The notes under the pieces were generated by a model, which was not told where the DNA came from, ran no database searches, and was given only the letters and a program-made list of their open reading frames with translations. A stretch of 6,914 nt of DNA, taken from positions 1-6,914 of the forward strand of contig JAFLCR010000123.1 in the NCBI GenBank assembly GCA_017302755.1, in the 5' to 3' direction. Positions 5,993-6,914 of the stretch are shown in pieces (position 1 is the first letter of the stretch; each line of letters starts with the position of its first letter). This stretch comes from Alphaproteobacteria bacterium (GTDB lineage Bacteria; Pseudomonadota; Alphaproteobacteria; Rickettsiales; JAFLCR01). Made by a program: the position numbers and the translations under genes.

Positions 5993-6060
5993 CACAGGCG
6001 ATTAATCTTACTTTAAGAAGAGCGGGCGTAGACTATGTAACAAACCATAAAGGGTTCCGT

Positions 6061-6393
6061 ATGTCCCGCAAGGATGAAAGTGCCATTGTCAAAATCTTTA
6101 CCCAGGGCATAGCCATGCTGTTCGGATTTTTTCTGCCGGCGCTACTGGGGGCCATTGCGTTCGCATCCATCTTTCATGTGGTTCCGGAAATCATGAGCAA
6201 GTTTTCCAACGGGCTGGATCTTGACGTGTCCATTACCAAATCTTACAGCGACTACGCCCAGCAGTTCCAGCGCATGTTCGAAGCCGGCGGCAAGCTACGT
6301 TTCGGCATGCTCGCTCCCGCCGTGCTGGGCGCAGGGTTAGGCTGCTTCCTCTACGCGCTCATGAACGGCGTGCCGGGAAAGAAAAAACACTAA
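6061..6393 (+). CDS. Two-helix membrane protein of unknown function
   Basis: I do not recognise a family. The 110-residue product has a charged N-terminus (SRKDES), a long hydrophobic helix (about 17-41), a 40-residue hydrophilic segment with an amphipathic, Tyr/Gln-rich part (about 61-76), a second helix rich in Gly/Ala/Leu (about 81-103), and a basic tail ending GKKKH. Positive charge at both ends suggests both termini in the cytoplasm with the middle segment in the periplasm. The ATG at 6061 is preceded by AAAGGG (6049-6054) with a 6-base spacer, so the longer open frame from 5986 is not used. It is divergent from dnaE across a gap of about 68 bases that must hold both promoters, and its TAA overlaps the tsaD stop by 4 bases. 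The clear start signal and coding-like composition make it a real gene, but its function is open. Confidence 0.75.
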   Translation: MSRKDESAIVKIFTQGIAMLFGFFLPALLGAIAFASIFHVVPEIMSKFSNGLDLDVSITKSYSDYAQQFQRMFEAGGKLRFGMLAPAVLGAGLGCFLYALMNGVPGKKKH

Positions 6394-6914
6394 GCGCCAC
6401 CCAAATCCAGCGGCCAGCGCGCCTTCGGCGCCGCATCCAGCGCATCACTCCACCCCAATTTCAGCCGTTCCACGCCCGCCCAGGCGATCATGGCCGCATT
6501 GTCCGTGCAGAGCGCTGCGGGAGCGACGGCAAAACGCAGGCCATGCTTATGCGCCACATTCTCGAGCGTTGCGCGCACGCTTTTATTGGCAGCCACGCCG
6601 CCAGCGATCACCAGCGCGCCTTCTTTCCAACGCGCGAGATAACGCTCCAGCGCCGTTTCCGTTTTGTGTTTCAGCACGTCCGTTACCGCTAGTTGGAAGC
6701 TGGCGCATAGATCGGCAATATCCTGGCGCGTGGGTGAAGACGGCAATGATTGAAGCGCGCGCAGCACGGCGGTTTTTAGGCCGGACAATGAAAGATCGCA
6801 GGTGCCGTCGCCAAACAGCGGGCGTGGCAGAGGAAAGCGCAGGGGATTTCCCGCGCCAGCCGCATCTTCAACTTTCGGCCCGCCGGGGTAGCCGAGATCC
6901 AGCATCTTGGCCAC
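6390..6914 (-). CDS. tsaD: tRNA t6A threonylcarbamoyltransferase TsaD, C-terminal half (truncated by window edge)
   Basis: The visible 174 residues align with the second half of TsaD (Gcp/YgjD/Kae1; about 340 residues in full). Recognisable blocks are KMLDLGYPGGP at the edge, LSLSGLKTAV (41-50 of the fragment), GGVAANKSVR (105-114) in the ASKHA nucleotide-binding core, CTDNAAMIAWAG (136-147) with the conserved metal-binding Asp, and the terminal RWPLD. TsaD, with TsaB and TsaE, transfers the threonylcarbamoyl group from TsaC-made TC-AMP to A37 of ANN-decoding tRNAs. The HxxxH metal ligands lie in the missing N-terminal part. The frame is open at base 6914, where a GTG encodes an internal Val, not the start. 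The TAG stop (6392-6390) overlaps the convergent membrane-protein gene. Confidence 0.96.
   Translation of the reverse strand: MAKMLDLGYPGGPKVEDAAGAGNPLRFPLPRPLFGDGTCDLSLSGLKTAVLRALQSLPSSPTRQDIADLCASFQLAVTDVLKHKTETALERYLARWKEGALVIAGGVAANKSVRATLENVAHKHGLRFAVAPAALCTDNAAMIAWAGVERLKLGWSDALDAAPKARWPLDLGGA

Noticed and set aside
5986..6060. Longer N-terminus of the small membrane protein from 5986
   Set aside because: It would overlap the dnaE start and has no ribosome site, whereas AAAGGG lies 6 bases before ATG 6061.

Overview
This is a compact stretch of core bacterial chromosome, most likely from an alphaproteobacterium. The reasons are a C-terminal YhdP/AsmA-like fragment ending in the style seen in that class, a single-repeat YggT overlapping a DUF167 gene, and a proteobacterial-type DnaE with a TDTGN sequence in its PHP domain. 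I cannot name a genus. Base composition is moderately GC-rich and looks even throughout. I see no insertion sequence, integrase, CRISPR array, phage gene or toxin-antitoxin pair, and no sign of horizontal transfer.

Layout, left to right. Positions 1-587 (+) are the 3' end of a large AsmA/YhdP-like envelope protein. It meets, stop codon on stop codon, a half-length UPF0016/GDT1-type manganese exporter (584-865, -). That gene has a well-preserved yybP-ykoY manganese riboswitch in its leader (934-1038, -). Next upstream on the same strand is a Rnk/GreA-type RNA polymerase-binding factor (1146-1589, -). It is preceded by a long structured leader (1590 to about 1765) with two mutually exclusive hairpins that look like an attenuator. 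A tRNA-Ala(CGC) gene with encoded CCA (1833-1908, -) follows, with a near-consensus promoter. Divergent from it is a small operon of yggT (1992-2270, +) and a DUF167 gene (2267-2569, +).

The middle half of the window is dnaE (2546-5992, -), the replicative polymerase III alpha subunit. Its last codons overlap the DUF167 gene by 24 bp. Divergent from dnaE is a two-helix membrane protein of unknown function (6061-6393, +). Its stop overlaps that of tsaD (6390-6914, -), which runs off the right edge.

Functionally this is housekeeping: chromosome replication (DnaE), t6A tRNA modification (TsaD), tRNA supply, transcription elongation or RNAP modulation (Rnk-like), metal homeostasis (UPF0016 with its riboswitch) and envelope maintenance (AsmA-like, YggT). 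I see no undescribed multi-gene system. The points worth a second look are regulatory RNA: the Mn riboswitch on a half-size transporter, the attenuator-like rnk leader (which also contains a possible leaderless 33-codon ORF), and the three convergent gene pairs that all overlap at their 3' ends.
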